Shown: in pieces, positions 12,282 through 22,583 of the stretch | How positions within the stretch are numbered: position 1 is the stretch's first letter | Layout: the number at the start of each line of letters is the position of its first letter | Source: Adiantum capillus-veneris | Taxonomy: Eukaryota > Streptophyta > Polypodiopsida > Polypodiales > Pteridaceae | Reading direction: 5' to 3' | DNA: 64,000 nucleotides | Assembly (NCBI GenBank): GCA_014529385.2 | Contig: CM043958.1 | Coordinates: 154,563,293 to 154,627,292 of the forward strand | Made by a program: the position numbers and the translations under genes | The notes under the pieces: generated by a model | Database searches by the model: none | What the model was told of the DNA's origin: nothing | What the model saw: only the letters and a program-made list of their open reading frames with translations

Positions 12282-12509
12282 TGTTACCATATACATGTGG
12301 TAGTGATGTGTGTGAACACACTAGGACTGCCGGAGCATTTTTTCCCTTGTTAAGAGGTTTTTTTCCTTGTGCATTGTATATAAGCCCATCAATCTAGGGC
12401 TATCTTATCTTTTCATTGCACACTAAGTGATACACTCTCTGTTGTGTACCTTGAGATTCCTCCATCTTCTCCAAGCTGTGTGTGTTTTCTTGCAGCCCTA
12501 ATTCCAACA
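12282..12509 (+). repeat. Copia 5' LTR (228 bp)
   Basis: It starts TGTTACCATATACATG and ends TTCCAACA, with a TATA box GTATATAAGCCC near 12376. The first 120 bp recur at 16480-16600 with about ten differences, so the copy is not young. Confidence 0.85.
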
Positions 12510-12511
12510 AT

Positions 12512-12523
12512 TGGTATCAGAGC
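12512..12523 (+). other. Copia primer-binding site
   Basis: TGGTATCAGAGC, the perfect plant tRNA-Met-type PBS, lies two bases after the LTR end. Confidence 0.9.
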
Positions 12524-12587
12524 AGGTTGCGTCTAAGATATTCTAGTTGTTCTTTATGCAAGTCGCAACAATGAGGCAAATATTGCA

Positions 12588-13170
12588 TTGCTGCGTAAAG
12601 AGTTGGAGTCAAAGATTATGCATGAGGAAGATGACATCGACACTTTCCTTGCTTGTGTCAAGGATATCAATGAGAAGCTTATTTCTATAGGTGAAGTCAT
12701 TTCAGATAGTTCCCTTGTGCAAACTATTCTTGATGCCTTGCCAAATTCTTACCAGAGTTTAGTACTTGGAGACTTATGACCCAAGGAAATTCTGAAGCTT
12801 TCAAGTTTGATGCATTATGCATATTGCTGTTGCAAGAGTCACTTCCCAAAAAAAAAAAAGAACTAGATAGTGTGCAGTTGAACATGCCTTTATTGCTTCT
12901 CAACAAAAAGGTGATAACAACAATGTAGCCACTTCTCATGGATCTTCTGCAAGTGGTAAATCACCTGTTCCTAATGCTTCTGGTGGCAGCAATTCGTATG
13001 GGAATTTTGGTGATAAGGGCAATGAGAAGATCCGTTGCTATTATTGTAAAGCTAATGAATTTTTGAGCAAGCAGTGTCCTAAGTTGAAGGCCAAAGAGGC
13101 TAAGAAGAAAGAGGCTGGCTCCACCACAAATGCTAGTTCCACTACAAATGTTAAGTCTCCTGTGAAATGA
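12588..13170 (+). pseudogene. Copia gag fragment
   Basis: The frame from 12588 reads DIDTFLACVKDINEKLISIGE and ALPNSYQSLV, typical of the UBN2/Retrotran_gag capsid of copia elements. It stops at 12779. Homology resumes in shifted frames with a zinc knuckle near 13034, CYYCKANEFLSKQCPK. The knuckle histidine (expected in GH) reads as F after E, so zinc binding is lost. The N-terminal third of gag is missing, since the LTR and PBS end only about 65 bp upstream. The gag is non-functional. Confidence 0.75.
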
Positions 13171-13248
13171 GATTGTGATGCCAATGTTGATGTAGAATGG
13201 TCTTTTAGTGTAGAGTGCACTTATGATCCTACTGTCATTGATGCATGC

Positions 13249-14371
13249 ATGTCAGTGGCTACACATTCACATGTGTGGTATTTTGATAGTGGTTCTACAA
13301 AGCACATTACCTCACAACGTGATTTGTTTACCTCTCTTGAGGCTGTCTCTCATTGGAATTTAGTCAGTTGTGCCAACAATGCCTCTTATCCTGTTGGAAA
13401 GATTGTGCTTACTATTGAAATGGAAGTTCTTTCACACTTTTTGATGCATTGTATGTACCTGGGATCAGAAAGAATCTTTTATCTATATCTACACTTGCTA
13501 GACTTGGTCTTGTAGTCAAATTTGTGGATGACAAATGTACAATACATGATCTTAGTTTTGGTGATAAATTCTTTGCATCTAGCATTTAATGCCATGGACT
13601 GTATAATCTCACTTTGCATGAAAAGTGTGGGCAAAATTGTGCAAATGTAGTTGTGGATTCTAAGGCTATTCTAGATGCAAAATTTTGGCATGCACGTTTT
13701 GGACATCTGAATTTTGCCAGTTTGATGCGTTTGCAGAAATCTAATATGGTTGCTTCTTTTCCGCGTCTTGAAGCACCTATCAGCATTCTAAGTCTCCAAA
13801 GGATGGTTCAATTAGGGCCACATGCAAGTTGCAGCTTGTGCATGCATAGTGATGTTTGTGGATCCATGCAAACTCGGTCCTTGGGAAATTACCTGTACTT
13901 TGTGACTTTCATTGATGATTATTCCATGCATGCATGGGTATATCCACTTAAAGCTAAGTCCGAAGTGTTTTTGTGCTTTAAGAAATTTTTGGCTATGGCT
14001 GAAAATGTCTCGAAATGTACTATCAACACCCTCCGTTCTGATCAAGGGGGGAGTATATGTCTCATGAATTTAATGCATTTTTGGCTAGTCGTAGGATAAA
14101 ACACCAATGTACAGTGCCTTATATGCCTCATCAAAACGGTGTTGCTGAGAGGAAAAACAGGTCACTTACACAACTGTCACGATGTATGGTCAAAAGTCAA
14201 GCTTTGCCGCATTCGTTCTGGCTTGTGGCCATCATGTGTGCCATTTATGTACTAAATAGGTGTCCTACAAGCTTAAAATCTGTGAACCCATATGAAGCAT
14301 GCCATGATAAAAAGCCTTCTATTGAGCACACGTGTGTTTTTGGCTGTTTGGCATATGCTTTGATGCTATAA
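13249..14371 (+). pseudogene. Copia protease and integrase, frameshifted
   Basis: HVWYFDSGSTKHIT (about 13270) holds the D-S-G catalytic triad of the aspartic protease. A stop ends this frame at 13515. From 13614 a second frame gives FWHARFGHLNFASLMRLQKS (GAG-pre-integrase) and a CSLC zinc pair. The integrase core follows with FIDDYS and LRSDQGG, and after a frameshift at about 14055 it continues with PHQNGVAERKNRSL, carrying the catalytic Glu. The first Asp region reads DVCGSM. The core continues to 14371, where a stop interrupts FGCLAYALML. Motif order is correct but at least two frameshifts disable it. Confidence 0.8.
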
Positions 14372-14386
14372 ACACAATGCAAAAAA

Positions 14387-16369
14387 TTGGATGATAAGGC
14401 TGTCAAATGTGTTTTTGTTGGTTATAGTGCTGAAAGAAAAGGTTACAGGTTGTATCATCCAAAAACAAAATGTATCTTGGTCTCACAAGATGTTTTGTTT
14501 GTGGAAGATTCTGTTCAGCCCTTGCTGTCATGTACTAGAGATAGTAATGTAAGCTCACAGGGCATTTATGACACTTTGTTGCCTCTTTTCACTGGTGGAG
14601 ATTCGAATGTAAATTCCAATGAGGCAAATGTACAGCCTATGGGGGTTTCTGAAAATGTTACAAATCAGCCTATTACTGATGCATATGTACATGATGAGGA
14701 AAGGGCTAAGAATGCACAGGCTAGGGGTATGCCTAAATGGTTGGTGCATACTTTGCATGACAGTAAATTGGATGCACCTTTTTCTAGTCGTACTCGTTCA
14801 AGTTCTCGCCATGCATCTTATGCATCAGATTGTTATGCTTTGGCTGTGTCTAGCTTATATGATGTTGAGGACCCTCTATCTTTTAATGAAGCACATAATT
14901 CAAAAAATTGGATGGCTGCCATGCAATTAGAATATGATGCACTTGTAGAAAGTGACACATGGACTTTATGTGATTTGCCTCCTAGTAAAAAGGCCATTGG
15001 TACAAAGTAGGTTTGCAAGTTTAAGCGCAAGATAGATGGTGAGATTGATCGCTAAAAGGCTCAACTTATTGTAAAAGGTTATGTACAACAAAAAGGGATA
15101 GATTATGAAGAGACTTTTGCTCCGACTTATCGTATGATTACTGTGCTTTTCTATGTGCATTGGTAGCTCATTTTGGTTGGGATGTACATAAGTCAGACAT
15201 TGTTATTGGTTTCTTGAATTTGACATATTTGAGGAAGTTTATGTAATGCAACCTTGCGGTTTTGTCAAGAAAGGACAAGAGGATAAAGTGTACAGATGTA
15301 AGAAAGCTTTGTATGGGTTGAAGCAATTTCCTCGTGCTTGGTATGAGAAAGCTGACATGCATTTGGTCAAATGGATTTTGTAATAGTCCAAGAGAAAGCA
15401 CATTGTATGTAAAGTGTGAGGGTGATGTACTTCTCATTGTGGTTCTCTATGTGGATGATTTGCTGATCACCGGAACAAATGAGAGACATATTGCTGGATT
15501 AAAGGCTGATTTGAATGCTACTTTCAATATGAAAGATTTGGGACTATTGCATCATTCCTTGGGTATACAATTTAAGCAGTGTGATGGTGGTATTTCCTTG
15601 TGTCGAAAAAGTTACATAGAGACATTGCTATGTAAGTTTGGACTTGAGGATTGCAAACCTGTTGCCACTCCCATGGAAATAGGTTTGAAATTGAATCTTC
15701 ATGATGTTGGTCATCCTGCCAAAATCACTCTTTACCAAAATGTTGTTGGTTGCCTCATTTATGTATGGAACACGAGGCCGGATATTAAGCTTGTAGTCTC
15801 ACAGGTCAACAGATTTATCCATAGCCCAAGATCTAAGCATTGTCAGGATGTCAAGAGGATTTTTGCTACTGGAGTGACACTTTACATCTTGGATTATTTT
15901 ATCCCAAGGGGGATCATTGCCGCAAGATTTACATGCTTTTTTAGATTTAGATTGGGCTGGTTGTTTTAACACACAAGTGTCCACAATTAGTTTTTGTCTC
16001 ATGCTTGGCAGCTCATGCATATCATGGTTGAGCAAGAAGCAACCTACTATGGCCACTTCTAGTGGTGAGGCTGAGTACATGGCAGTCTTCACTGCTACAA
16101 TTGAGTGTGTATGGCTTAGACTCCTTATGGCTGATTTGGGTGTTGGACAAGACACTGCCAACACTATCTACACTGACAATCAGAGTGCATTAGTAGTTGC
16201 GAGAAACCCAAATTTTCATGATCGCACAAAGCACATTGAGGTGCTTTACCACTATGTCAGGGAGAGGCTCTCATCAGGAGAGATCAGCTTGGCCTATGTG
16301 TTAACACAGGACAAACTTGTAGATCTTTTCACAAAGGCATTTTCTTGTGAGAAGTTCAAATCTTTTTGA
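14387..16369 (+). pseudogene. Copia integrase C-terminus, reverse transcriptase and RNase H, broken
   Basis: Residues from 14387 read KCVFVGYSAERKGYRLYHP, the conserved end of copia integrase. A linker follows, then the RT start NWMAAMQLEYDALVESDTW and KKAIGTK, where a Trp codon is TAG (15008). Further frames give FKRKIDGEID and [11 protein letters not shown], and an intact VVLYVDDLLITG (about 15440) with the catalytic YVDD. RNase H ends at 15917-16369 with ATSSGEAEYMA, TDNQSALVVARNP and TKHIEVLYHYVRE. Multiple stops and shifts show it is a fossil. Confidence 0.85.
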
Positions 16370-16479
16370 AAAGCTTTGGGATTACTCCCCTTTGTGGACT
16401 GATCATGTCCTCAGGGCATGACACTTCCCTATACTCCATGTACCAGCTCTCATTCACCACATCACTCCTAGGGGGGATT

Positions 16480-16600
16480 TATTTCCCTATACATGTGGTA
16501 GTGATGTGTGTGAACACACTTAGAACTTCCGTGGCATTTTTTTCCTCACTAGGAGGGTTTTTCTCCTATGCATTGTATATATGCCCATCACTCTAGGGCT
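16480..16600 (+). repeat. Truncated copia 3' LTR
   Basis: It matches the first 120 bp of the LTR at 12282 and begins with TA instead of TG. It is preceded by the purine tract AGGGGGGATT (16470-16479). Similarity ends at CTCTAGGGCT and the rest of the LTR is lost. Confidence 0.8.
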
Positions 16601-18430
16601 TAATGCCAATTTTAGATACACATGATTCCAAAAATGGTCCCGTAGCTCTCAAATACCAACCCAAAATTAATCATGTTGAAAGCTTGTGATAAGGTGATTA
16701 GAATCAGCTGTTGAGCGTAAGTAATTGAGCTTGAAGGAGAAAGATTGAAGCTCCCCAAGTTAGATGTATCCTTACTGGCCCCTCTATCCTAAGGCTCATA
16801 AAGTTTGCAAATCACCATTGAAATTGAAGCTAACTTGGCTTGCTTGACTATTAAATTTCAATCCATAGTAGTTTTTTACTGCACTTTGCTATTAAGCACA
16901 CCATCTCTAGCAAACTTCAAGTGTGTGTAAAGAAAACTATAAATTAATAGTATTAAAGTTATATATTTACATTGTGTATATGGATTATTTTGAGCAAGAA
17001 AATCCCCGATTTTAATGTCTAAGATTAGCAAAAATATCATGATTGCTCTTAAATCTCGTTTGCCTAGATATCTAGGTCTCTGGTGGGTATGTTTGACCCA
17101 AAATTGAAGATCTAGAATATATACTTGTTTATATTGTCAGATACCCCTACTATGATTCCAAAGTTCTGTATCACCCCAGTTGTGAGAGATTTAACTGATG
17201 TCGCTTGTTCTGATTTGCAAGCTAAGTATCCTGGCAAGGTTTGGTTAAGTTTAGAATACTTAAGCTTGAAGAAAAAGCCTCACTTTTAGTTTGAAAGACT
17301 ACTAGATTTCAATTTATGGTCTCTATAGGTGATCAATATCCAAATTTTGTTCTACTTGAGATGTGGGCCAACTTTAGTATGTGTATACACTATGTATCAA
17401 AATAACTTGAAAAGCTCCCAATGAAAACTACAATCAGATAACCACTCTCAAAAGCTCTACTACGGCCGCAAATCAAGTTCAATCATTGGAATCAACCAAA
17501 AAATATCCAAATTGGTAACCAAACTCATAGGGATGATAGCCAAAACTAGAGTGGCCAATCCTATGTCTCAGAATCATAAAATGACAATCGATCACAAAAT
17601 GATACTCAACTTTATCCCTAATTTTTAGTAGGCCAAAATTGTGTCCTCCTACATGCCATTAGCTATAAAAATATTAATGGCTTCCAACATAATAAAACCC
17701 ATTCAATTCCTTGATGATTTTTTTGTCTCTATGTTTTAATTATGAGAAGATTGATTTTGAAAGTCATTTTAACAAAAGTGCTATAACTTGCAATTGACAA
17801 TGTGATGTTGTCAACGGTCTTGCTTGTAGACAATGATAGTTCAATGATGGATTCCTACAACACTAAAGGAAAAATGAAAGAGCAGAGAAACACCTATTTA
17901 TATGGACACAAAAGGTCTTTTGACTTTCCACCTTCATCTATCTTTTCATTTCCTAAACTCACCCTTCACTTATGCACTTAATATGTTTTGAAAGAATTTT
18001 TATTTTTCTGAGATTGGGGAGACCTAATAGCTTTGTTTCAAACAAAATCCATTGAATTTTTAACAATAGATAATGAGAAATGAATTTTTATCTATCACCA
18101 ACTAGTTGAACTCTTTCACGATAGCTTTATAAGTAGACATAAGTGCTTTGCAAGCAGGGACTTATTTTAGGAGAATTTACATATCTTTTGGTTTATTTCT
18201 TGTCTTGTTCGTTGTGGATGTTTATTTGTGAATGTTTAATGTATGCAGTTGAATGGTATTACCATGTGTTGCCGTTAAAGTGGGAAGCATGTATTATGTT
18301 ATCTATATGTGGTCAATCATTGATTTGCGTATTGTATTTGTTTTGTGTTATCTAATTTTTTTTAAAGAGCATGCATGTTTAAAGATGTTGAGAACCCAAG
18401 TTTTGTTGGTTCTTGTGAATGTTCAAATCA
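16601..18430. other. Gene-free stretch
   Basis: AT-rich sequence with no gene, repeat or retroelement motif that I can name. By position it should include the 5' flank of the plus-strand gypsy element, but no copy of that element's LTR start (TGTCATAATAAC) was found. Confidence 0.4.
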
Positions 18431-18473
18431 CCTATAATTATTATTTGTTGGAATTAGGGTTACAAGGAAATGA

Positions 18474-19850
18474 ATGCACACAACTTGGAGACAAGGTGAA
18501 GTGCTACAGCAATTGCGCACCCATGGTATTCTCCAAACTCCCCACCAAGAAGAGAGAGTATCTAGGAAAGCTGCTAGTGAGACTTTCAAAAGAGAACTCT
18601 CTCCAATAAGGGAAGAAGAGGAGGATCCGTACGAAGGGCTCAAAAACTTACTACTCAATGAAGCATCTTGCTAACAAAGGAGAACTCAAGTTTCAACGGT
18701 AGATCCCCCACCAAAAGAGCAAGAAAGAAGCAAGTCTCTTGCCACCTCAATGGAGATGGCTCCACAAAGACGGCGAGCAAAATGCTCTCCAACACCCCCT
18801 AAACTGAGAAGACCATCGCATACTTCTCTACACCATAATTCAAAGAGGGAAGAGAAAAAACAAGATAAGAAAAAGGCGAGAAAGAGGTTAGCCTCTTCTC
18901 CATCTTCTTCATCCTCTTCCTCTTCTGAAGAAAGTGATGGTGCAGACAAGGAGGAACAAGGGAAGAAAAAGGCGAGAAGTGGTCACCCTCTTCTCCATCC
19001 TCCTCATACTCTTCCTCTTCGGAAGAAAGTGATGGTGCATCTCTCAAACCACCCAAAAGAAGAGGCCATAGGAAATCCTATGCCACCTGGAAGAGGTCGT
19101 CCAAGCTCAGAAAGTTCAAAGAGGGAGGAAAGAACATTTCTTTCCTTACCTACGATGGCACCTTTGATGCTACAGACAAAGTCTTGGCCATTATTCAACA
19201 ATTCAATGGGGTGTTTGGAGATGAGGGCTTCACAGAGTCCTCTAAGCTACGTCAATTAGCTATGCATTTTCAAAAGTCTGCCAGGCAATGTTGGTCTAGC
19301 CTATGAGCAAACGGTGAAGCTCCACAAACATGAAAAGCTTTAAGAGATTCAATCATGAAGCAGTTTTTGGCTACCGATGCCAAAGACAAAGTACTCACCG
19401 AATGGAAAAGCTTGAAGCTCTCTCCCTACAAATCTATCCACAAATATATAGACAAGTTATGGGCTTTACATCTCAAAGCCATTGTCTACAAAAAGATGGA
19501 TTTGGGGAGCAAAATCAACAATTTTGTGCAGGTTTATCTAAGGATATGGTGGAGTATGTTAACTCCCAAAGACCATGCACCATATCTGCGGTGATACACC
19601 ATACCATGGTGGCTTCAAGAATCAACTTCCAACAAGGGGCTAAGAGAAATCTTAAGCCCATGGAAAACAAGGACCGTAATGAGCTTAAGGGGAAGGACAA
19701 TGTCCAAAAGTCTCCAAAAGGCAATGCCAAAAACAACAAAGCCAAGGAGAAGGGAGTTTATGAAGGCAAAAATAAACTCTCTCTTGAAGAGCTAGAGCGT
19801 TATTGAAAAGATCGTTGTTTCAAGGGCGGGGAGCAAGGCATGCCTATCAT
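18474..19850 (+). pseudogene. Host gypsy gag, frameshifted
   Basis: Three shifted frames make up one gag. The start at 18474 gives an acidic and basic N-terminus ending EEEDPYEGLKNLL. The part at 18750-19259 is a Lys/Ser/Glu-rich linker containing a poly-serine run and an in-frame 96-bp duplication. The capsid part reads FLATDAKDKVLTEWKSLKL (about 19360) and, in another frame, INFQQGAKRNL and SLEELERY to 19806. A zinc knuckle should follow at about 19815-19860 (KDRCFKGGEQGMPIMLAP), but the cysteines and histidine are mutated. Gag would have packaged element RNA; this copy cannot. Confidence 0.75.
18865..19056 (+). repeat. 96-bp in-frame tandem duplication in gag linker
   Basis: Two adjacent units both contain AAAAAGGCGAGA, CTTCTCCATC and CTTCCTCTTC-GGAAGAAAGTG at an offset of 96 bp. 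That is 32 codons, so the frame was kept when it arose. Confidence 0.8.
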
Positions 19851-19930
19851 GCTTGCCCCCATAAGAATACACGTAATGAGCCTCCTAGAGCTACCTTGTC
19901 AAAATTCAAGAAGAGGATGATCATCACAAA

Positions 19931-21010
19931 GGATCTCCTCTATGTCATGCTTGGGGAAAGGTAAGAGAACATTATGCTTTCATTCTCTTTGACCCTGGTT
20001 CTACTCACAAACTCATATCCATAGAGTTGTCCACCAAGCTAGGCATCCAAGCCTATGAGATGGGAGATGTCATACCTGCCGATGGTGCTTTCAAGGGGCA
20101 AGAAGCCTCAGTCACTCCCTTAATTGAATAATTGAGGCTCCATGTCCAAAGCTATGTGGACAAGGAGGATTTCTTCATCTCTCCTCTCAAGCATGAGGAT
20201 GTAATCCTAGAGGCACCATGGTTTGATTGCATGGCTGTCAATCATTAAATTCCTTAAAAGGAAAATCTACTTTAGGTTTAGAGAAAAATATATGTACATA
20301 GATGCTTAGGAGTTGGGTAGCACCATACCCATTGTACATAAGCAAGCTTTCAATAAGGCAATAAAGAGCTCTATTTTTGTGTACATGATTTTTGTTAAAG
20401 ATTCTCAAAATGAACGTAATGCTTTAGCAAAATAAGATATAAACAATCAAAAGGAATTAGAGTTATCCAAGGATCTCCTCTATGTCATGCTTGGGGAAAG
20501 GTAAGAGAACATTATGCTTTCATTCTCTTTGACCCTGGTTCTACTCACAAGCTCATATCCATAGAGTTGTCCACCAAGCTAGGCATCCAAGCCTATGAGA
20601 TGGGACATGTCATACCTGCGGATGGTGCTTTCAAGGGGCAAGAAGCCTCAGTCACTCCCTTAATTGAATAATTGAGGCTCCATGTCCAAAGCTATGTGGA
20701 CAAGGAGGATTTCTTCATCTCTCCTCTCAAGCATGAGGATGTAATCCTAGGGGCACCATGGTTTGATCACATGGCTGTCAATCATTGAATTCCCTAAAAG
20801 GCAAATCTACTTTAGGTTTAGAGAAAAAGATATGTACATAGATGCTAAGGAGTTGGGTAGCACCATACCCACTGTACATAAGCAAGATTTCAATAAGTCA
20901 ATAAAGAGCTCTATTTTTGTGTACATGATTTTTGTTAAAGATTCTCAAAATGAACATAATGCTTTAGCAAAATAAGATATAAACAATCAAAAGGAAATAG
21001 AGTTATCCAA
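19931..21010 (+). pseudogene. Host gypsy protease, 540-bp tandem duplication (two copies)
   Basis: Copy one is 19931-20470 and copy two is 20471-21010. Both begin GGATCTCCTCTATGTC and end GAGTTATCCAA. Each encodes the retropepsin-like segment PLCHAWGKVREHYAFILFDP, where the active-site region reads FDPGSTHK (P where S/T is usual). It is followed by LGIQAYEMGDVIPADGAFKG, EDFFISPLKHEDVIL and APWFD, the ILGxxWL-like C-terminus. Copy one has stops in the final third. Copy two keeps an open frame at 20763-20975 (KDMYIDAKELGSTIPTVHKQ). The unit equals 180 codons. Copia inserted 12 bp after copy two. Confidence 0.85.
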
Positions 21011-21022
21011 TTTCCTCAAGGG

Positions 21023-21214
21023 TGTTGGGGTATAAAGCCCAATGTGGTCGCCTAGGTAAGTGGGTGGGCCGCCAGGTATGTACACATATTCTTTTGTAAA
21101 AACCTAATAAGAACTCACTATGCTCTACACATTACAGTAGAGCGAGTTCACCATATCATCGTGCTCTTCTTCTCGCACTCTCTCTCGCGTCGCACTTCCG
21201 CTCGTACTCCTTCA
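21023..21214 (+). repeat. Copia 5' LTR (192 bp)
   Basis: TGTTGGGGTATAAAGCCC ... CGTACTCCTTCA. TATAAAG lies only 10 bp in, and a CTCTTCTTCTCGCACTCTCTC pyrimidine-rich tract lies near the end. Confidence 0.95.
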
Positions 21215-21216
21215 AC

Positions 21217-21228
21217 TGGTATCAGAGC
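21217..21228 (+). other. Copia primer-binding site
   Basis: TGGTATCAGAGC, a perfect plant tRNA-Met-type PBS, follows the LTR after two bases. Confidence 0.93.
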
Positions 21229-22310
21229 TCAGATCGAGGCTCGGGGCAGCACTGCAGGAGGCTAGAGTCACCAGCTCAGATTGGAGTGAAATTTGATAGG
21301 CAAAGACACGGCCCCAAATCTCGTGGGAAATCCCGAAGGCCTTGGTGTGCTCAGAAATTCATTCTGAGGTCATCTCGGCCACCGTTCGGCTTCGACAAAG
21401 GTCTACGCAGGCCATTTTCGACTACGTGGTCTCGGCGGGTGCAGATCCGACTCAGCAAATTTGGGGTTTTCGGCCTACGACTGCAGGTGCTGAGGATATC
21501 GACACTCTCAGAGTGTTGATTTGTGGTTGTCTACACATCAAAGGACGGCTCACAGTTCTTGGAGGCGTGTCACAAACGACACGGGCGCATCTACACACAG
21601 ACTATAGGCGACATCCACTAGTTCATCAGGTAGCTTGTGTTTGCTGCTTGATATTCCAGATTTCATCCTGACATTGCAGGTACTTCCACATGGGATGTAT
21701 TGTCAGAGATGATGTATGTCTGTTGAGGGTTTGCTGGCTGCGAGTCACGCAACAAACAATCGCTGCAGCGGTTACAGCATACAGTGAGAAATTTGTGGAT
21801 ATATGACTTTGTGGGAAGTCTATGTATTGTCAAATTTACTTCAGCCTTTGTTGAGGGTCGAGTGAAGTTTTATTTGGCTGGGGGATTCTCGAATGTTGAG
21901 ATCCTTTCGGTGATACAGGTCTTGGAGCGATCCCTCGAGCACCCTTAGATAGGCAGCTAGGATGTATTGACTGTGAGTTAGACAGTTGGGATTGCATCTT
22001 TGCTTTACTGCCGTTGAGGCATTGTCACAGTCGATGCTTACAGGACAGTGACAGGACAATGAGAGACAGTACAGGTGAAGAACAGGTTTACCCACAGCTT
22101 ACAGTGTCAGAGAGACAGTGTTTTTGAGCTGTTTTTGGTCTGTTTTTGAGTACACCAGAGCCATTTTACAAAGGAGACTCTGCCGAAATTTATGCAGAAT
22201 CTGAAGCTTTCTTGGTTCATTTGACAGGTTGATAATGGTTCAGAGGTCAGTTTACAGGGGAAACTCTACCGAATTTTTCCCAGGAAAGTAAACTACTGTG
22301 AAGCGTAGCT
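21229..22310 (+). other. Copia leader (about 1.1 kb)
   Basis: This is the untranslated region between PBS and gag. No gene was recognised. Confidence 0.6.
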
Positions 22311-22583
22311 GTGGCTGGATCACAGGACATTGCTCTTTACAATATCAAGAAGCTGGATGGAACCAATTTCCCATTGTGGAAGAAGCAGATCTGGCACGTA
22401 TTGGTACAAAAAAAGCAGATAAAACCTATAAAGCTCAAGGGGATAAAACCAGAAGATATGGACGAAGATGAATGGAGCGAAATGGATGAATTGGCACTTT
22501 CTACCATTATGCTGACTTTGGCAGAAAGTGCCAAAGTCAGCAGACGAGATGTCGGCTTATCAAGCATGGTTAAAGCTGAGTGA
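22311..22583 (+). pseudogene. Copia gag N-terminus
   Basis: MAGSQDIALYNIKKLDGTNF, then PLWKKQIWHVLVQKK, is the classic copia gag start (DUF4219-like, Y/F-x-x-W-K). It runs to STIMLTLAES at about 22525. There a perfect 13-bp inverted repeat (GCTGACTTTGGCA / TGCCAAAGTCAGC, 22511-22541) and a partial copy of downstream sequence shift the frame. The rest of gag continues in the frame starting at 22528. The N-terminal half is otherwise intact. Confidence 0.85.

Larger units (their letters stand above)
10315..12290. repeat. Large imperfect inverted repeat of gypsy leader (arms 10315-11037 and 11570-12290)
   Basis: The two arms, about 720 bp each, align as reverse complements with moderate divergence. 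Matched blocks include AAGAGTAAA(T/A)TCCTCTCAA, GGTGTATGTGCT and TGCAAACAAGCAC, ending at CTCCTACACATCATATGGG at the inner edge. The 530-bp spacer holds the PBS and the LTR end. The outer edge of the right arm coincides with a copia insertion at 12282. Confidence 0.8.
12282..16600 (+). mobile_element. Decayed Ty1/copia retrotransposon
   Basis: The element has a complete 5' LTR (12282-12509), PBS (12512-12523), broken gag-protease-integrase-RT-RNase H in copia order, a polypurine tract (16470-16479) and a truncated 3' LTR (16480-16600). The 5' LTR lies exactly where the inverted gypsy leader arm stops, so it is inserted in that gypsy sequence. The candidate target site ATTTT at 12277 cannot be confirmed because the 3' end is missing. 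Confidence 0.85.

Noticed and set aside
9945-12290. Repeated palindromes at intervals, considered as a CRISPR-like array
   Set aside because: Only two or three units per arm at about 290 bp spacing, in a plant retroelement leader; no CRISPR features.
18143-18609. Cys/Leu-rich frames that look like membrane segments
   Set aside because: No homology recognised and no conserved context; AT-rich sequence ahead of gypsy gag can give such frames by chance.
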